The position numbers and the translations under genes were made by a program. A stretch of DNA of 64,000 nucleotides from G963674685 sp964591275 (lineage in GTDB: Bacteria > Lernaellota > Lernaellaia > JACKCT01): NCBI GenBank assembly GCA_964591275.1, contig CAZQAE010000023.1, forward strand, positions 6,589-70,588. Reading direction: 5' to 3'. Under the pieces are notes generated by a model that was not told the DNA's origin, ran no database searches, and saw nothing but the letters and a program-made list of their open reading frames with translations. Of the stretch, positions 1 to 9,147 are shown one piece after another; the first letter of the stretch is position 1; each line of letters begins with the position of its first letter.

Positions 1-1032
1 GGTATCTGAACCAGGGCTGGTTCCATTTTTATCGGAGTCAGCGACCATCGCGTAGCCCGGGGCTTTCCCGAGTTGCCATGCCATCTCACCCCAGATGGTG
101 CGAACTTCGGTGCCATCAGACTTTACCGATACTTCTCCGGGTGAAAGCGCCGTGCCCACAAGCACCGCACGGTTGGCTTTGGGAGCGACGTTCACTCCCG
201 CGTCTGAAAGAACCGGTTCAATGCCTTCCAGGCTTCCAGTCTCCACCCCGCTGAAGAGGTGAAAGAGAGCGAGCATGGAGTGCGTCTTTCCGCCTCCGAA
301 GTTGGTTTGAAGTTCAAGCACGGGGTCACCCCCGGAATCATTCATGCGTTGTAGAGCTCCGGCCAGGAGGTCCCGCAAACCGATTGTTATGTAAGTTCGG
401 CGATAGAACTCGTGCGGATCGAGGTACTCCTCTGATCCCCGGTCCTGGTAAACCTGCGCCAGGTCCGCCGCGAATTCAGCCTGCATATACTGTCCCGAGG
501 CCACATCTTTGTGAGGGCTGATGATCTCCCGCCAAGGTTTCAGCCCGGCCTGCGGCATCCCATCCAGATTTAGCTGCTGATAGCGCGTCTTGTTACGAGC
601 TTGCTCCTGGAAAACCTGCCTCTGGAGGTCCACTCGCAGCGTGCCGAGCTCTTCGGCAGGGTCAAAGGCGGAAACGGCCTGCAAGAGCCTTTGCATGGTA
701 TCGAGAGCGCGGTAGACATCATCTGAATTGAAGGGCTTTTCGTGTGCCCACTTGTTGCGGACCTCAATCAGCTCACCCACATAGGATCGCTCAACGTGCC
801 CGAGCACATAGCGGAACACACTCTGCCAGTTGCCAGTCATCGCCACGAAGAGCGCTTGAGTGTCCCAATGGATGCTATCTCCATCGCGCCTGATGCCTCG
901 GATACGATTTGTGACATCATCAACCCAATAGCTGCCGAGCTTTGACTTCAACTCTCGCTCAACAAAGGGGGTCAGCCCAGTTTTGGTATGGTCGAGTCCT
1001 TTGCGGATTCGGTCCCTGTTACTCATGGTCAT
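1..1032 (-). CDS. DUF499-type ATPase with N-terminal Swt1-like HEPN domain (partial, 3' end outside window)
   Basis: The left window edge cuts this gene; 344 codons from the N-terminus are visible. I translated it directly because no stop is reached. Residues 1-120 look like a Swt1-family HEPN domain, including the motif RNKWAH (about 92-97; R-x4-H). A P-loop GGGKTHS lies near residue 245, typical of the DUF499 ATPases found in anti-phage loci. The start is the ATG at 1032, with GAGGG nine bases upstream; a second ATG at 1026 is possible. It follows the DUF1156 methylase stop by 12 bases, so it is the last visible gene of the defence operon. Family assignment is from recalled motifs, not a search. 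The role in the system is inferred from context. Confidence 0.8.
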   Translation of the reverse strand, partial: MTMSNRDRIRKGLDHTKTGLTPFVERELKSKLGSYWVDDVTNRIRGIRRDGDSIHWDTQALFVAMTGNWQSVFRYVLGHVERSYVGELIEVRNKWAHEKPFNSDDVYRALDTMQRLLQAVSAFDPAEELGTLRVDLQRQVFQEQARNKTRYQQLNLDGMPQAGLKPWREIISPHKDVASGQYMQAEFAADLAQVYQDRGSEEYLDPHEFYRRTYITIGLRDLLAGALQRMNDSGGDPVLELQTNFGGGKTHSMLALFHLFSGVETGSLEGIEPVLSDAGVNVAPKANRAVLVGTALSPGEVSVKSDGTEVRTIWGEMAWQLGKAPGYAMVADSDKNGTSPGSDT

Positions 1033-1044
1033 TGTTCAATTCCC

Positions 1045-3894
1045 TCAATCAAAGAGTTCAGCCTGCGTGCCGGATGTAGACGTGGATTCGGTTTTACTGG
1101 CAAGCTTCTCCAACTCCGGCCATGCGATAACCAGGCCGTTGTAAGCACGAGCTTCCTCAGCCCACTTGTTGCGCTCGCAAGTAGTGTAGAGACGGTAGGC
1201 AAGGTTCCGCGCCTGCTCCGCCATTGGGCCAAGCTTCTTCAAAAGCGTTGCTGCGGCCTCCTCGCCGTCTTCTTCCAGTCGTTTGATAAGATGCTGGGTC
1301 GCCTCCCAGACCGTAAGACGCTTGTCGGCCTCCGGGTCCCAATCTTTGGGCAATTCTGCTCGTGTGAAGAGCCGGACCTTGCCTGCGGCGGAGTGAAGGA
1401 CGCCTGCCTCTTGCACACCCTGCACGGATACGTTTCGGGCACGAGCAAGATTATCGGCCTCTCCGAAGGGACCGGCCTGGTATTGGTGGGTCTCGAACCA
1501 GGTCACGGCAAAGCGGGTGTCACCGTCGAGTGCGCCCTCTTCAGCACCCAAAGATTCGTCGAGCACCTGGTTGATAAGTTGGAGGGCACTTCGAACCGTC
1601 ATAGCCGAGCCGTCGGCCTCGATGACTTTCTTGTACTTGGAGAAAACCGCCATGCCTGGGCCGATGGAGGATTGAGCGAGGTCAACGGGAGCAATGTTGC
1701 TCTTCTGGAGGTTTTGGAGTGCGCTGGGAAGCTCGGCGCGAAGAGTACGAATGAAGTCGCGGCGGGTTGTTATCGGTGCGTCCTCTGGGCGCTTGCGGCA
1801 GACGAGCACGATGCTAGAAGCAAGCACATTGCTCCCAGTCTTCAAACCTTGGTCGCGCTCCGTGCGTATGGGCCATGTACCAATTATGTTTAATCCAGCC
1901 TCTATGACAGCATCTAGGAAAGTTTCCCAACCAGTGCTAACAGTGCCTTCATCTTTTTTGCTTTCAGATTGCTTAAAGGCGTAGTAGATGGTCACAGGAA
2001 AAGCAGGGTGAGCTTGTTCTGCGATCCGTTGCATCGCCGAAGTCATCCCACCCATGAAAAATTTCTCAGCTTGTACTTTTCCACCATGACGATGGGCAGC
2101 CGACACCAGTTCCTCAGACTTGGGAACCACTATGGTACTGAGTAGTTTTGGATATATATCCTTAAGGCAGGGTCGAAGCCAAACATAAAAGAAGTCTGAT
2201 AGCTCTGCGTACCCAATATTATCGAAGTATGGTGGATCCGTAGAAACAATCCGCCTTTTACTTTGAATTTGCTTTTGTGCGTCCATTTGGACAGCAATAC
2301 CAACCTGCGAAGCAGGTAAGGAAGTTTCAAGCACTTTGCAAATCCAGTTGATTGCACCCGACCAGTTGCCAGTCGAATCTGAAAACGGATTTGCTTCAGC
2401 ATGGTCCCACACCATCCGAAGTGCGTTACGTCCAAATGTCTGTACGATAAAATTGCCTGCCCATGGTGTTAGAGAAGACCAATAGTTGACACTACGTCCA
2501 ACACCGAGTCCAGTGTAGGTAGCGATTGCATCAGCATAATCATGAGCAAAACTATCAGCGTCACTGTATCCCAATCGCGGAGCGCGATAAAAGTCTATTG
2601 CTGCATCTTTCCGCACCTTCTTCCAACACTCTCGCACTAACTCACTAAACGTGACGAGTGCAGTTTGCTGTCGGGAAGTAAATGCATCACCCCATTGAAA
2701 CATTCCGTACATCGGCAACCTATCGACATCATGGCATTTTGTTGGAACTGGAATGTTGGGCTTCCCAATAGGCTCTGGCGGAAAAGCCAAGGACTCCGAT
2801 TGACTCTGTGGATCAAGAAAAACACGCTCCGACCTACCTTCCGCAATTATCGCTAAAAGGCGTCGCCCCATTCTTCCTGCCTGAGCTTCGGAACGAATGT
2901 ATGCAGTATTGATAACAGAGCCAGATATTAGACATTGAAAAACTCCACGGCCTGTCTTAGTACCAGATTTAGAGATCATTGGGTGGAGTGGTACTCTGCG
3001 TCGTATTCTAAATAAATAAACGCTGCCATTAACGATTGGTTCAACATAGGCTTCTTTCCCTTTTATTGTACTGAGTATAAAAGTAGAAATCAATGGCACG
3101 TCCACCTGACTAAACGCTGGATTTGGACTCTTCACCGTCCTTGCCCAAAGCCAGGCAATCACCGTAAGTTCTTGCCCGCGATATTTCTCAAGATCAGGAC
3201 GCTCGGTGACCATTTCATTCGTGATTTTAACTTTTGGGTATAAGTGTCCAATTCGCTCATCAGCCTCGTCTCGCATCCACTCGGCATAATAGCGAACGTC
3301 CTCGGCAAGACCACCCGCACTCTTCCACTCCTTTTCAATGAGTGATTTCTTACTGTGAGCTTCGAGGTTCACGGGCGGCATCCCTGCAAACTTGGGGGGG
3401 ATTTCAATCATTGCCTTGTTAATAAGTACTGCAACCGGGTTCAGGTCTGATGCGCAGGACTCCAATCCCAATCGTTGAGCTTCCAAAGGTAATGTGCCAC
3501 CGCCTGCAAAGGGGTCGTGGAAGGCGGGAAGCTTTTCTGGATCTTCCCCCGTCTCCTCACAAGTTCGTGCCCATGATTTCTTGATCTCGGCCCGAGCCTG
3601 ATTGAGCACCTCTTCGTTGTTGGTGTTCTCCCACTTCACCAGTTCACGAATCAGATCAAAGAGGCGTTCTCGCTCTTTCACTACTTCTTCATCGCTGAGT
3701 CCCGGAATGGAGCCTGGATCGTCCACCATCTGGGCAAAGATAACAGCTCGTGCTGCTGCGAGAGGGCGCCGTGCCCACCACAGATGCAGGGTGCTTGGGT
3801 GACCATGCCGAATTGACTTTTCGCGTTTACAGGCGGCGTTGATATCATCAAGAGGGAGCGCCACCTCAATCAGCTTCTTTCGAGAAGTACTCAT
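1045..3894 (-). CDS. DUF1156-domain DNA methyltransferase (DrmMI-like)
   Basis: A 949-residue adenine- or N4-cytosine-type DNA methylase. The N-terminus (about 5-55) matches DUF1156, with LHLWWARRPLAAAR near 37-50. SAM motif I is DPFAGGGT (127-134) and catalytic motif IV is DPPYFDN (about 551-557); DPPY marks exocyclic amino methylation. DUF1156 methylases occur with DUF499 ATPases and SNF2 helicases in class 1 DISARM and related phage-defence loci, where they are thought to mark self DNA. Its ATG overlaps the stop of the preceding ASCH gene by four bases, implying translational coupling. The reading frame is intact. The modified base and the recognition sequence cannot be read from the sequence. 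Confidence 0.88.
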   Translation of the reverse strand: MSTSRKKLIEVALPLDDINAACKREKSIRHGHPSTLHLWWARRPLAAARAVIFAQMVDDPGSIPGLSDEEVVKERERLFDLIRELVKWENTNNEEVLNQARAEIKKSWARTCEETGEDPEKLPAFHDPFAGGGTLPLEAQRLGLESCASDLNPVAVLINKAMIEIPPKFAGMPPVNLEAHSKKSLIEKEWKSAGGLAEDVRYYAEWMRDEADERIGHLYPKVKITNEMVTERPDLEKYRGQELTVIAWLWARTVKSPNPAFSQVDVPLISTFILSTIKGKEAYVEPIVNGSVYLFRIRRRVPLHPMISKSGTKTGRGVFQCLISGSVINTAYIRSEAQAGRMGRRLLAIIAEGRSERVFLDPQSQSESLAFPPEPIGKPNIPVPTKCHDVDRLPMYGMFQWGDAFTSRQQTALVTFSELVRECWKKVRKDAAIDFYRAPRLGYSDADSFAHDYADAIATYTGLGVGRSVNYWSSLTPWAGNFIVQTFGRNALRMVWDHAEANPFSDSTGNWSGAINWICKVLETSLPASQVGIAVQMDAQKQIQSKRRIVSTDPPYFDNIGYAELSDFFYVWLRPCLKDIYPKLLSTIVVPKSEELVSAAHRHGGKVQAEKFFMGGMTSAMQRIAEQAHPAFPVTIYYAFKQSESKKDEGTVSTGWETFLDAVIEAGLNIIGTWPIRTERDQGLKTGSNVLASSIVLVCRKRPEDAPITTRRDFIRTLRAELPSALQNLQKSNIAPVDLAQSSIGPGMAVFSKYKKVIEADGSAMTVRSALQLINQVLDESLGAEEGALDGDTRFAVTWFETHQYQAGPFGEADNLARARNVSVQGVQEAGVLHSAAGKVRLFTRAELPKDWDPEADKRLTVWEATQHLIKRLEEDGEEAAATLLKKLGPMAEQARNLAYRLYTTCERNKWAEEARAYNGLVIAWPELEKLASKTESTSTSGTQAELFD

Positions 3895-4358
3895 GTGGAT
3901 GCCTTCTTCAGTTTAAATGATGATTTGGCACAAAGGAACTTCTCGCCTGGACCAGACAAGTAGAGAAAGCTCTGTGGTGGATGGAATCGACCCGCTTCGC
4001 TAAGCTTACGAAGCCCTTGAGGAGTGGAAGCATGTTCGTAGGCACCCAAGACAAATACACCTAGTGTTTCACAGTTTGCACAATAGCTTTTGACTTCTTC
4101 TCTCGAAAGACAGAAGAGCTTATGTTGCTGCAGAGCCTCATCTCTCGTGATCGCACCAATCTTGATTATCGGTGCTCTTCCAACGATGGCTGAAACAGGT
4201 GCCTTCGCCCAAAGATATATCCAATCGGGCGTACCTGTGCGTGGATATCGTTTCCTAATCACTCGTTTTAATGAACCGTTGCTGATCTTCTCCAGGTCGG
4301 TGGGAGAAAAGGAAACGACAACAGAACATAAACGCGATTCTGCTTTGAAAGTGATCAT
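3891..4358 (-). CDS. ASCH/PUA-like domain protein inside the defence operon
   Basis: A 155-residue protein. The pattern fits an ASCH (PUA-like) domain: a beta-strand start followed by a Lys/Arg-rich stretch (RVIRKRYPRTG), the phrase IYLWAKAPVSAIVG (about 48-61) and a late PPQSFLYL (about 127-134). ASCH domains bind RNA or modified nucleic acid. It overlaps the helicase gene upstream and the methylase gene downstream by four bases each, so all three are translated as a unit. It is not among the usual DISARM components I know (DrmA-E, DrmMI/MII). It could be a helper that senses modified nucleotides, but that is inference. The family call rests on motif similarity only. Confidence 0.65.
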   Translation of the reverse strand: MITFKAESRLCSVVVSFSPTDLEKISNGSLKRVIRKRYPRTGTPDWIYLWAKAPVSAIVGRAPIIKIGAITRDEALQQHKLFCLSREEVKSYCANCETLGVFVLGAYEHASTPQGLRKLSEAGRFHPPQSFLYLSGPGEKFLCAKSSFKLKKAST

Positions 4359-7300
4359 GCGGGTGTCGCTCCATGATTCAGTAGATCATCCAGCTTGTAG
4401 GCCGTTGCTACTTCGCCAAACCCGGGTTCTTTGAATGGGAAGGCGCGGATGTAGGTCAGCTCGGATACTGCATCCCCATAGATTATGGCTACTGCCAGAA
4501 TGAACTGGTCGGGCGCGTTCACAGCACACCGTACTTCGTTAGTAGTCAGCGTGACCTTATCTGCACCCTTGGCTCTGCCCTTCACCTCAATGAAGCGAAG
4601 TGTGCCTTCGGCGTCCTGGGACTCAATGTCGTAGCCAATACCTTTTGTGGCGCTCACGTCTTTAGGAACGCAGTCCAGAGAGCGCTCAGCCTCCATAACC
4701 GCTGCCATCGCCAACGCCTCAACCCGCTTACGTGCCTCAGCATCTACTCCGTCATCAGGCGAAACCGGTGCATGGCCCTGGTGCTTCAGCAAGAGTCCCG
4801 CGGGGATAATGAGCGCGCCACCTTTGACCTGCGGTGGACCCGCCATGATCTGCCTCTCCTTTTGCAGCTCATCCAGTCGTGACTGGAGCCGGTCAGCGAG
4901 CTTGTCGGCGCGTTCCTGCGCAACGTGGGCAGGTAGTCGAGTGTTCTTGCCGGCACGTTCCTTGTGTTTGAGCATCTGGGCGCGGTGATCCCAATGGTTG
5001 ATCTCTTTTGTGAGCCGAGCCTTGACCTGCTGCTCCACGCGATCGGTCTGCTCCATACGCTGTGCTTTGATCTCATTTACATGCTCAGGGATCACATCGG
5101 TGATGGCGTATCCCATGACCTCGTTGTCCCAGTCTTGCCGCAGCCACTGCGCGTCCAACTCGGCTTCAATCAAGGAGTGTTCGTTTTCGGCCAAAGGACG
5201 GTAATCAAGATAGGGCGCTGCGCCTGCTGATCGGTAGTTGCCGTCGGGTCCAACCTCAACAAACTGAAGGCGCTTGGAGATGGTCAGGAAGTCCCCGTCT
5301 CGACCCCGACGACCATCATGGATTTCGTGCTCCAGGTAGAAGAGTATTCGTGGCGTCTCACTCGCGTCAGCTTCATCCACCAAGACAGCACCACGCTTCA
5401 TCAGCTCGCCGTGCTTTTCTAGGACGAGGTCGATGGTGGCATCAAGAAGCGGGCTGCCAGGGCAGACCAGTTCGGCGCGAGGCTGCTGGTCAACCATGTC
5501 TTTCTCGAAACATATGCGCTCGTAACGTTCACCAAGCGGGGCGCCCATTCCTATCTGCCGATCCCGGCGACGCAGAGCTACAGGGACACGGGAGACCTCC
5601 CATCGGCCCGACTCACGGCGGTGGACCTTACCACCCAGGCGGGGGAAGGCATCGAGGAAGAAGGCTTGAATGAAGTGAGGCTGGAGTCTGCGGGCATGGG
5701 CGCGTTCCATCTCCTCTCGGATGCTCTGAATGTGCGTGGTGTCCATCGAGTCGTTGACCAAAGCCCTTTCATCGAGAATCTCCAGGAGATGGTCATGGTT
5801 GATGACGCCGTCTACCGCTTCGTTGAGGCGTGCCTTGACCTCGGGGTCGTTGCCGTAGCAAATCGCATCCATGAGCATCTCACGAAGGGCTTTCTGATCG
5901 AAGAGCCTGCCGAGTACGTCGTAGACCTTGCCGCCGAGGGCTTCACGCTCGGCTTCGAGCTTCTCCAGCAGGCGGACGTATACATCGCCCTCACGGGTAT
6001 CTTTGGCGATCAAGTTCCACAAGTGACAGACCTCGGCCTGGCCGATGCGGTGAATGCGACCGAAGCGCTGTTCCAGTCGGTTAGGATTCCAGGGCAAATC
6101 GTAGTTCACCATCAGGTGCGACCTCTGGAGGTTCACACCTTCGCCCGCGGCATCGTTGGCGACCAACACCAGGACTTCGGGGTCGTTCATGAACCCATTG
6201 ACGATACTGCGTCGCTCTTCTCGGGTTACGGACCCGTGTATCTCTACGACGGCCTTGTCCCGCCCGAGCCGGTTTCGGATACGTCTGCCAAGATAAAAAA
6301 GGGTGTCCTTGAACTCACTGAAGATGACCAGCTTTCGACGGTTCCCGTCATCATCTGTCATCAATGGATCATCAAGGATTGTACTGAGTTGGTTCCACTT
6401 GGCATCTTGGCCTGAGCGCACCACCGTCCGGGCAAGCCCTTCCAGTCGTTTGAGTGTCTCGATCTCAATCTGAAGTTCTTCGATGGTCGCCGCTGCTGTA
6501 GCGTTGTCGATGAGTTGGGTCTCAAGATCCTCCCGCTCCTCCTGGGGAGCCTCATCGTAGGCATCATCAAAGTTGTCCTCAGTTATACCATCGAGCACAG
6601 AGTCAGAAAACTCCAGCTTAGCCTTCTCACCCTTGAGCAGGATGCGCGCCTCACGCAGGCGGCTCTCCAGCTTCTCGTGACGGCGCTTGAGTGATCTATA
6701 GATAGACTCAGGAGACGAAGCCAGACGACGTTGGAGGATCATCAAGGCAAAGCCCACGTTGACACGCCGTGTCCCTTCTCCTTCAGCGAATCGCTCGGCC
6801 CGGTTCATCTCCTCGCGAACGTAGTCCGTTACTTCTGTATACAGAGCCGCCTCGGGCGCCGACAGGTCATACTGAACAGTGTAGGAACGGCGCTCGGGGA
6901 AGAGAGGTTTGCCGTCGAACTTGTAGAGGTCCTCTTTGACCAAGCGGCGCATTAGATCTGAGGGGTCAGGCGTATGGACACCATCACGGAATTTGCCCTC
7001 GAAACGATCGCTATCCAACAGGGCGAGGAAAATCTGAAAGTCCTCGTTCTTCCCATTGTGCGGGGTTGCTGTCATCAGAAGAAAGTTCCGACAGTGTCTA
7101 CCAACCAACTGGCCCAGCTTGTATCTCTTGGTGAGTTTGACCTCGTTGCCGAAGTAATGGCCGCTCATCCGATGGGCTTCATCAACGATGATGAGATCCC
7201 ACTCGGTGGCGTGTATAAACTTTTCCTGCAGATCTTCGTTGCGGGAGAGTTGGTCCATCCGAGCGATGAGGTAGTTGTTGTGGTCGAAAGGGTTGGCCGT

Positions 7301-7873
7301 GCGTGAGCTTTGAATCATTTCTCGGTTAAGCAGATCGAAGTTCAGCCCAAACTTTTCATATAGCTCGTCTTGCCATTGATCCGTAAGGGACCCGGGAGAG
7401 ATAATAAGGCATCGCTTGAGGTCACCCCGAACCATTAGCTCCTTGATGAGGAGTCCGGCCATGATGGTCTTACCGGCGCCAGGATCATCTGCGAGAAGAA
7501 AGCGCATCGGCTGACGAGGCAGCATCTCTTCATAGACTGCTGATATTTGATGCGGCAAGGGCATGATGATGCTGGTGGTGATCGCAACATATGGATCAAA
7601 CAGCCAAGCAAGATTGATCCGATACGCTTCTGAGACAAGACGAAGGAGCGCACCGTCCCCATCAAAGGACCAGGGCTTACCGCCGGCGACAACCTCGATG
7701 CCCGGTTCATCGTCACGATAGATGAGGCGTTCTCCATACTGGCCAGAGGAGTCCTTGTAGACAAGCTTCATTGCCTGGTCTCCGATCCACTCTGCCGAGA
7801 CGACGGTCGCAACACCAGTGGGCGAGATGCCGCTCATCCGCGCTCCAGCAGTCAATTCCTCTAGCTTCGCCAT
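4355..7873 (-). CDS. SNF2-family helicase with C-terminal DUF3883 (DrmD-like)
   Basis: A 1172-residue superfamily 2 helicase. Walker A is LADDPGAGKT (about 127-136), motif II is VDEAH near 222-226, motif III is TATPHNG, and the C-terminal RecA lobe has the motif VI stretch LEQRFGRIHRIGQ. After a long helical region, residues about 1070-1150 carry IEVKGRAKG, the core of DUF3883, a domain common in defence helicases. This is the expected layout of DrmD in class 1 DISARM, a motor that would act on incoming DNA. Start chosen at ATG 7873, with AAAGGA upstream. The HsdR fragment upstream runs 13 bases into the start of this gene. The gene looks intact. Confidence 0.87.
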   Translation of the reverse strand: MAKLEELTAGARMSGISPTGVATVVSAEWIGDQAMKLVYKDSSGQYGERLIYRDDEPGIEVVAGGKPWSFDGDGALLRLVSEAYRINLAWLFDPYVAITTSIIMPLPHQISAVYEEMLPRQPMRFLLADDPGAGKTIMAGLLIKELMVRGDLKRCLIISPGSLTDQWQDELYEKFGLNFDLLNREMIQSSRTANPFDHNNYLIARMDQLSRNEDLQEKFIHATEWDLIIVDEAHRMSGHYFGNEVKLTKRYKLGQLVGRHCRNFLLMTATPHNGKNEDFQIFLALLDSDRFEGKFRDGVHTPDPSDLMRRLVKEDLYKFDGKPLFPERRSYTVQYDLSAPEAALYTEVTDYVREEMNRAERFAEGEGTRRVNVGFALMILQRRLASSPESIYRSLKRRHEKLESRLREARILLKGEKAKLEFSDSVLDGITEDNFDDAYDEAPQEEREDLETQLIDNATAAATIEELQIEIETLKRLEGLARTVVRSGQDAKWNQLSTILDDPLMTDDDGNRRKLVIFSEFKDTLFYLGRRIRNRLGRDKAVVEIHGSVTREERRSIVNGFMNDPEVLVLVANDAAGEGVNLQRSHLMVNYDLPWNPNRLEQRFGRIHRIGQAEVCHLWNLIAKDTREGDVYVRLLEKLEAEREALGGKVYDVLGRLFDQKALREMLMDAICYGNDPEVKARLNEAVDGVINHDHLLEILDERALVNDSMDTTHIQSIREEMERAHARRLQPHFIQAFFLDAFPRLGGKVHRRESGRWEVSRVPVALRRRDRQIGMGAPLGERYERICFEKDMVDQQPRAELVCPGSPLLDATIDLVLEKHGELMKRGAVLVDEADASETPRILFYLEHEIHDGRRGRDGDFLTISKRLQFVEVGPDGNYRSAGAAPYLDYRPLAENEHSLIEAELDAQWLRQDWDNEVMGYAITDVIPEHVNEIKAQRMEQTDRVEQQVKARLTKEINHWDHRAQMLKHKERAGKNTRLPAHVAQERADKLADRLQSRLDELQKERQIMAGPPQVKGGALIIPAGLLLKHQGHAPVSPDDGVDAEARKRVEALAMAAVMEAERSLDCVPKDVSATKGIGYDIESQDAEGTLRFIEVKGRAKGADKVTLTTNEVRCAVNAPDQFILAVAIIYGDAVSELTYIRAFPFKEPGFGEVATAYKLDDLLNHGATPA

Positions 7874-8088
7874 TCGTAAAATTCCTTTCCCATCCCTGGG
7901 GCGGGAGAAAGTAAATAGTACACATCAACATGGTCTGGGTTCAGGGGGAATTCGCGAACCGCCACGCCTTTAGTGGTGTGAAGATTCATCACGTCACGAT
8001 TCTGGACAATCCACCCTGTCATGCCGAGCATCCCATCAATGACAATGCGGGCTTTCTCTTCCGGAGTTTTAGCGCCGGGAGCGTTCAT
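7861..8088 (-). pseudogene. Truncated type I restriction subunit HsdR (N-terminal fragment only)
   Basis: A 75-codon frame whose first 50 residues match the N-terminus of type I restriction R subunits. The pattern is KARIVIDGMLGMTGWIVQNR followed by MNL and GVAVREFPL, as in HSDR_N proteins. Homology stops near YYLL; the expected nuclease, helicase and C-terminal domains are missing. It keeps an ATG at 8088 with a GGGGAAA ribosome site, and its stop lies inside the start of the helicase gene. It is therefore either a deletion scar or a short leader frame translated just before the DISARM-like genes. Intact HsdR proteins are many times longer. Confidence 0.72.
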
Positions 8089-8644
8089 AAATTTCCCCGT
8101 CAGTTTCGCTCAATCTGATAACCCGGCCAATCGAAGGGATACAATGAATCCAGATTTCACATAACCTTCAAACGCGCCTGACATTAAAGCGATTTCAGAT
8201 CATAGGCCTCCGGCGATTCAACGTCAACGCGCAGCGCCGATACTCCGCACACAAAAATCCGTACGCACGGTCAATTTCCACACACCGGAAAAAATAATAC
8301 ACCGACCGGCATTTCACCGGCTGAGTGGGTCCCCTTTAAGGCGAGCCGAAGTCCCGGGGCCTTGCTTTGTCAGCCCAGAGGTTCAGACGGTAGGTCGGAA
8401 GTATGCGGGCGGTTTCTCATCCCGCGACCCAACAGGGAGCTGGTCGAGCACGACGAGGAGGAGGCCGAGAGCGAAGACACCTTGAAGTGGACTGTGCCTA
8501 TAACCGTGCCCAGAATAATGGCCCATAACGGGAACTAACCGGAAGTATCCGGAAGTAACGAGAGGTGCGTGGAATGCATAAAAGCGAGATAATGCAAGGG
8601 AAGCGCCGTAATCTCGCATAGTTAGATGTTTCCGTTCGTTAGGG
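8089..8644. other. Non-coding region upstream of the defence operon
   Basis: About 550 bases separate the HsdR fragment from the tRNA-like repeat. I see no convincing reading frame with a ribosome site; the short frames here have poor coding character. The promoter of the minus-strand defence operon should lie here, but I could not pick a clear -35/-10 pair. The stretch at 8540-8570 contains two close copies of an ACCGGAAGTA-like sequence. Confidence 0.4.
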
Positions 8645-8667
8645 TTCGAACCCCGTCGCCCGCTAAA
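8645..8667 (+). repeat. 23-bp direct repeat, copy 1: tRNA 3'-end-like, putative attachment site
   Basis: This 23-bp stretch reads as a T-loop (TTCGAAC) followed by CCCGT and CGCCCGC, the layout of the T-arm and acceptor strand of a tRNA. It recurs exactly at 12507-12529. Flanking bases differ, and neither copy is joined to the rest of a tRNA, so both look like attachment-site halves. It lies about 40 bases from the 3' end of the decayed integrase, a typical position for an att site. A weak hairpin with a T-rich tail (8675-8707) sits between them. Confidence 0.6.
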
Positions 8668-8708
8668 TGAAAGATGGTCCATAAGGCATTGTTTTTGCGG
8701 GCCTTTTC

Positions 8709-9083
8709 TCATTTTACAAGCCTCAAATGACTGGATCTTTCAGGCCGTTGACAGATTTCTTGACAACTTTCTTGCTTTTCAAGCCCAGGGAGCAGGCGAT
8801 CTACGGCGTCTTTCGCTGCCTGACCAGGGCTGTGCGTGTACCTCATCGTGACACGAATATCGGAATGGCCAAGGATTTTTTGTACGACTTCAAACGAAGT
8901 CCCATTCAGAACGAGCAGCGAAGCGAAGGAATGCCGAATGTCGTGAAAGCGAATGCGCTTCAATCCCGCCTTCACGCAAACTCGATGAAAGGGTTTACGA
9001 AATGAATATGCCGTCACTTGGTGCCCCTCTGGACTCACAATTGGTGCTAAACGCCTATCAGCATCAGAGGATGATTCTCCCAA
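8709..9083 (-). pseudogene. Tyrosine recombinase (phage integrase), C-terminal remnant
   Basis: Codes 124 residues of a tyrosine recombinase catalytic domain. The motif HDIRHSFASLL gives the H-x-x-R pair, followed by ILGHSDIRVTMRYTHS, which holds the second His and the nucleophile Tyr. The N-terminal arm, the core-binding domain and the first catalytic Arg are absent. Upstream in the same frame a TGA blocks any longer product, and the only start is a TTG at 9083. A full integrase needs about 350-400 residues, so this is a relic. It lies next to repeat copy 1, which fits an old integrative element. Confidence 0.85.
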
Positions 9084-9147
9084 TTTGCTATTTCATGTTT
9101 TTAAGTTCACCATTCGTTGAGAATTTTCAAATTGACGGGGATAATAA

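Noticed and set aside
988..1893. Long plus-strand frame opposite the DUF1156 methylase
   Set aside because: It is the antisense of a well-supported gene with clear motifs, and its residues show no known family.
5621..6415. 264-codon plus-strand frame opposite the SNF2 helicase
   Set aside because: Antisense shadow of the helicase; no ribosome site and no recognisable domain.
8645..8667. Possible complete tRNA gene at the TTCGAAC motif
   Set aside because: Only T-loop and acceptor-like 3' strand exist; no D-arm, anticodon arm or matching 5' acceptor strand upstream at either copy.
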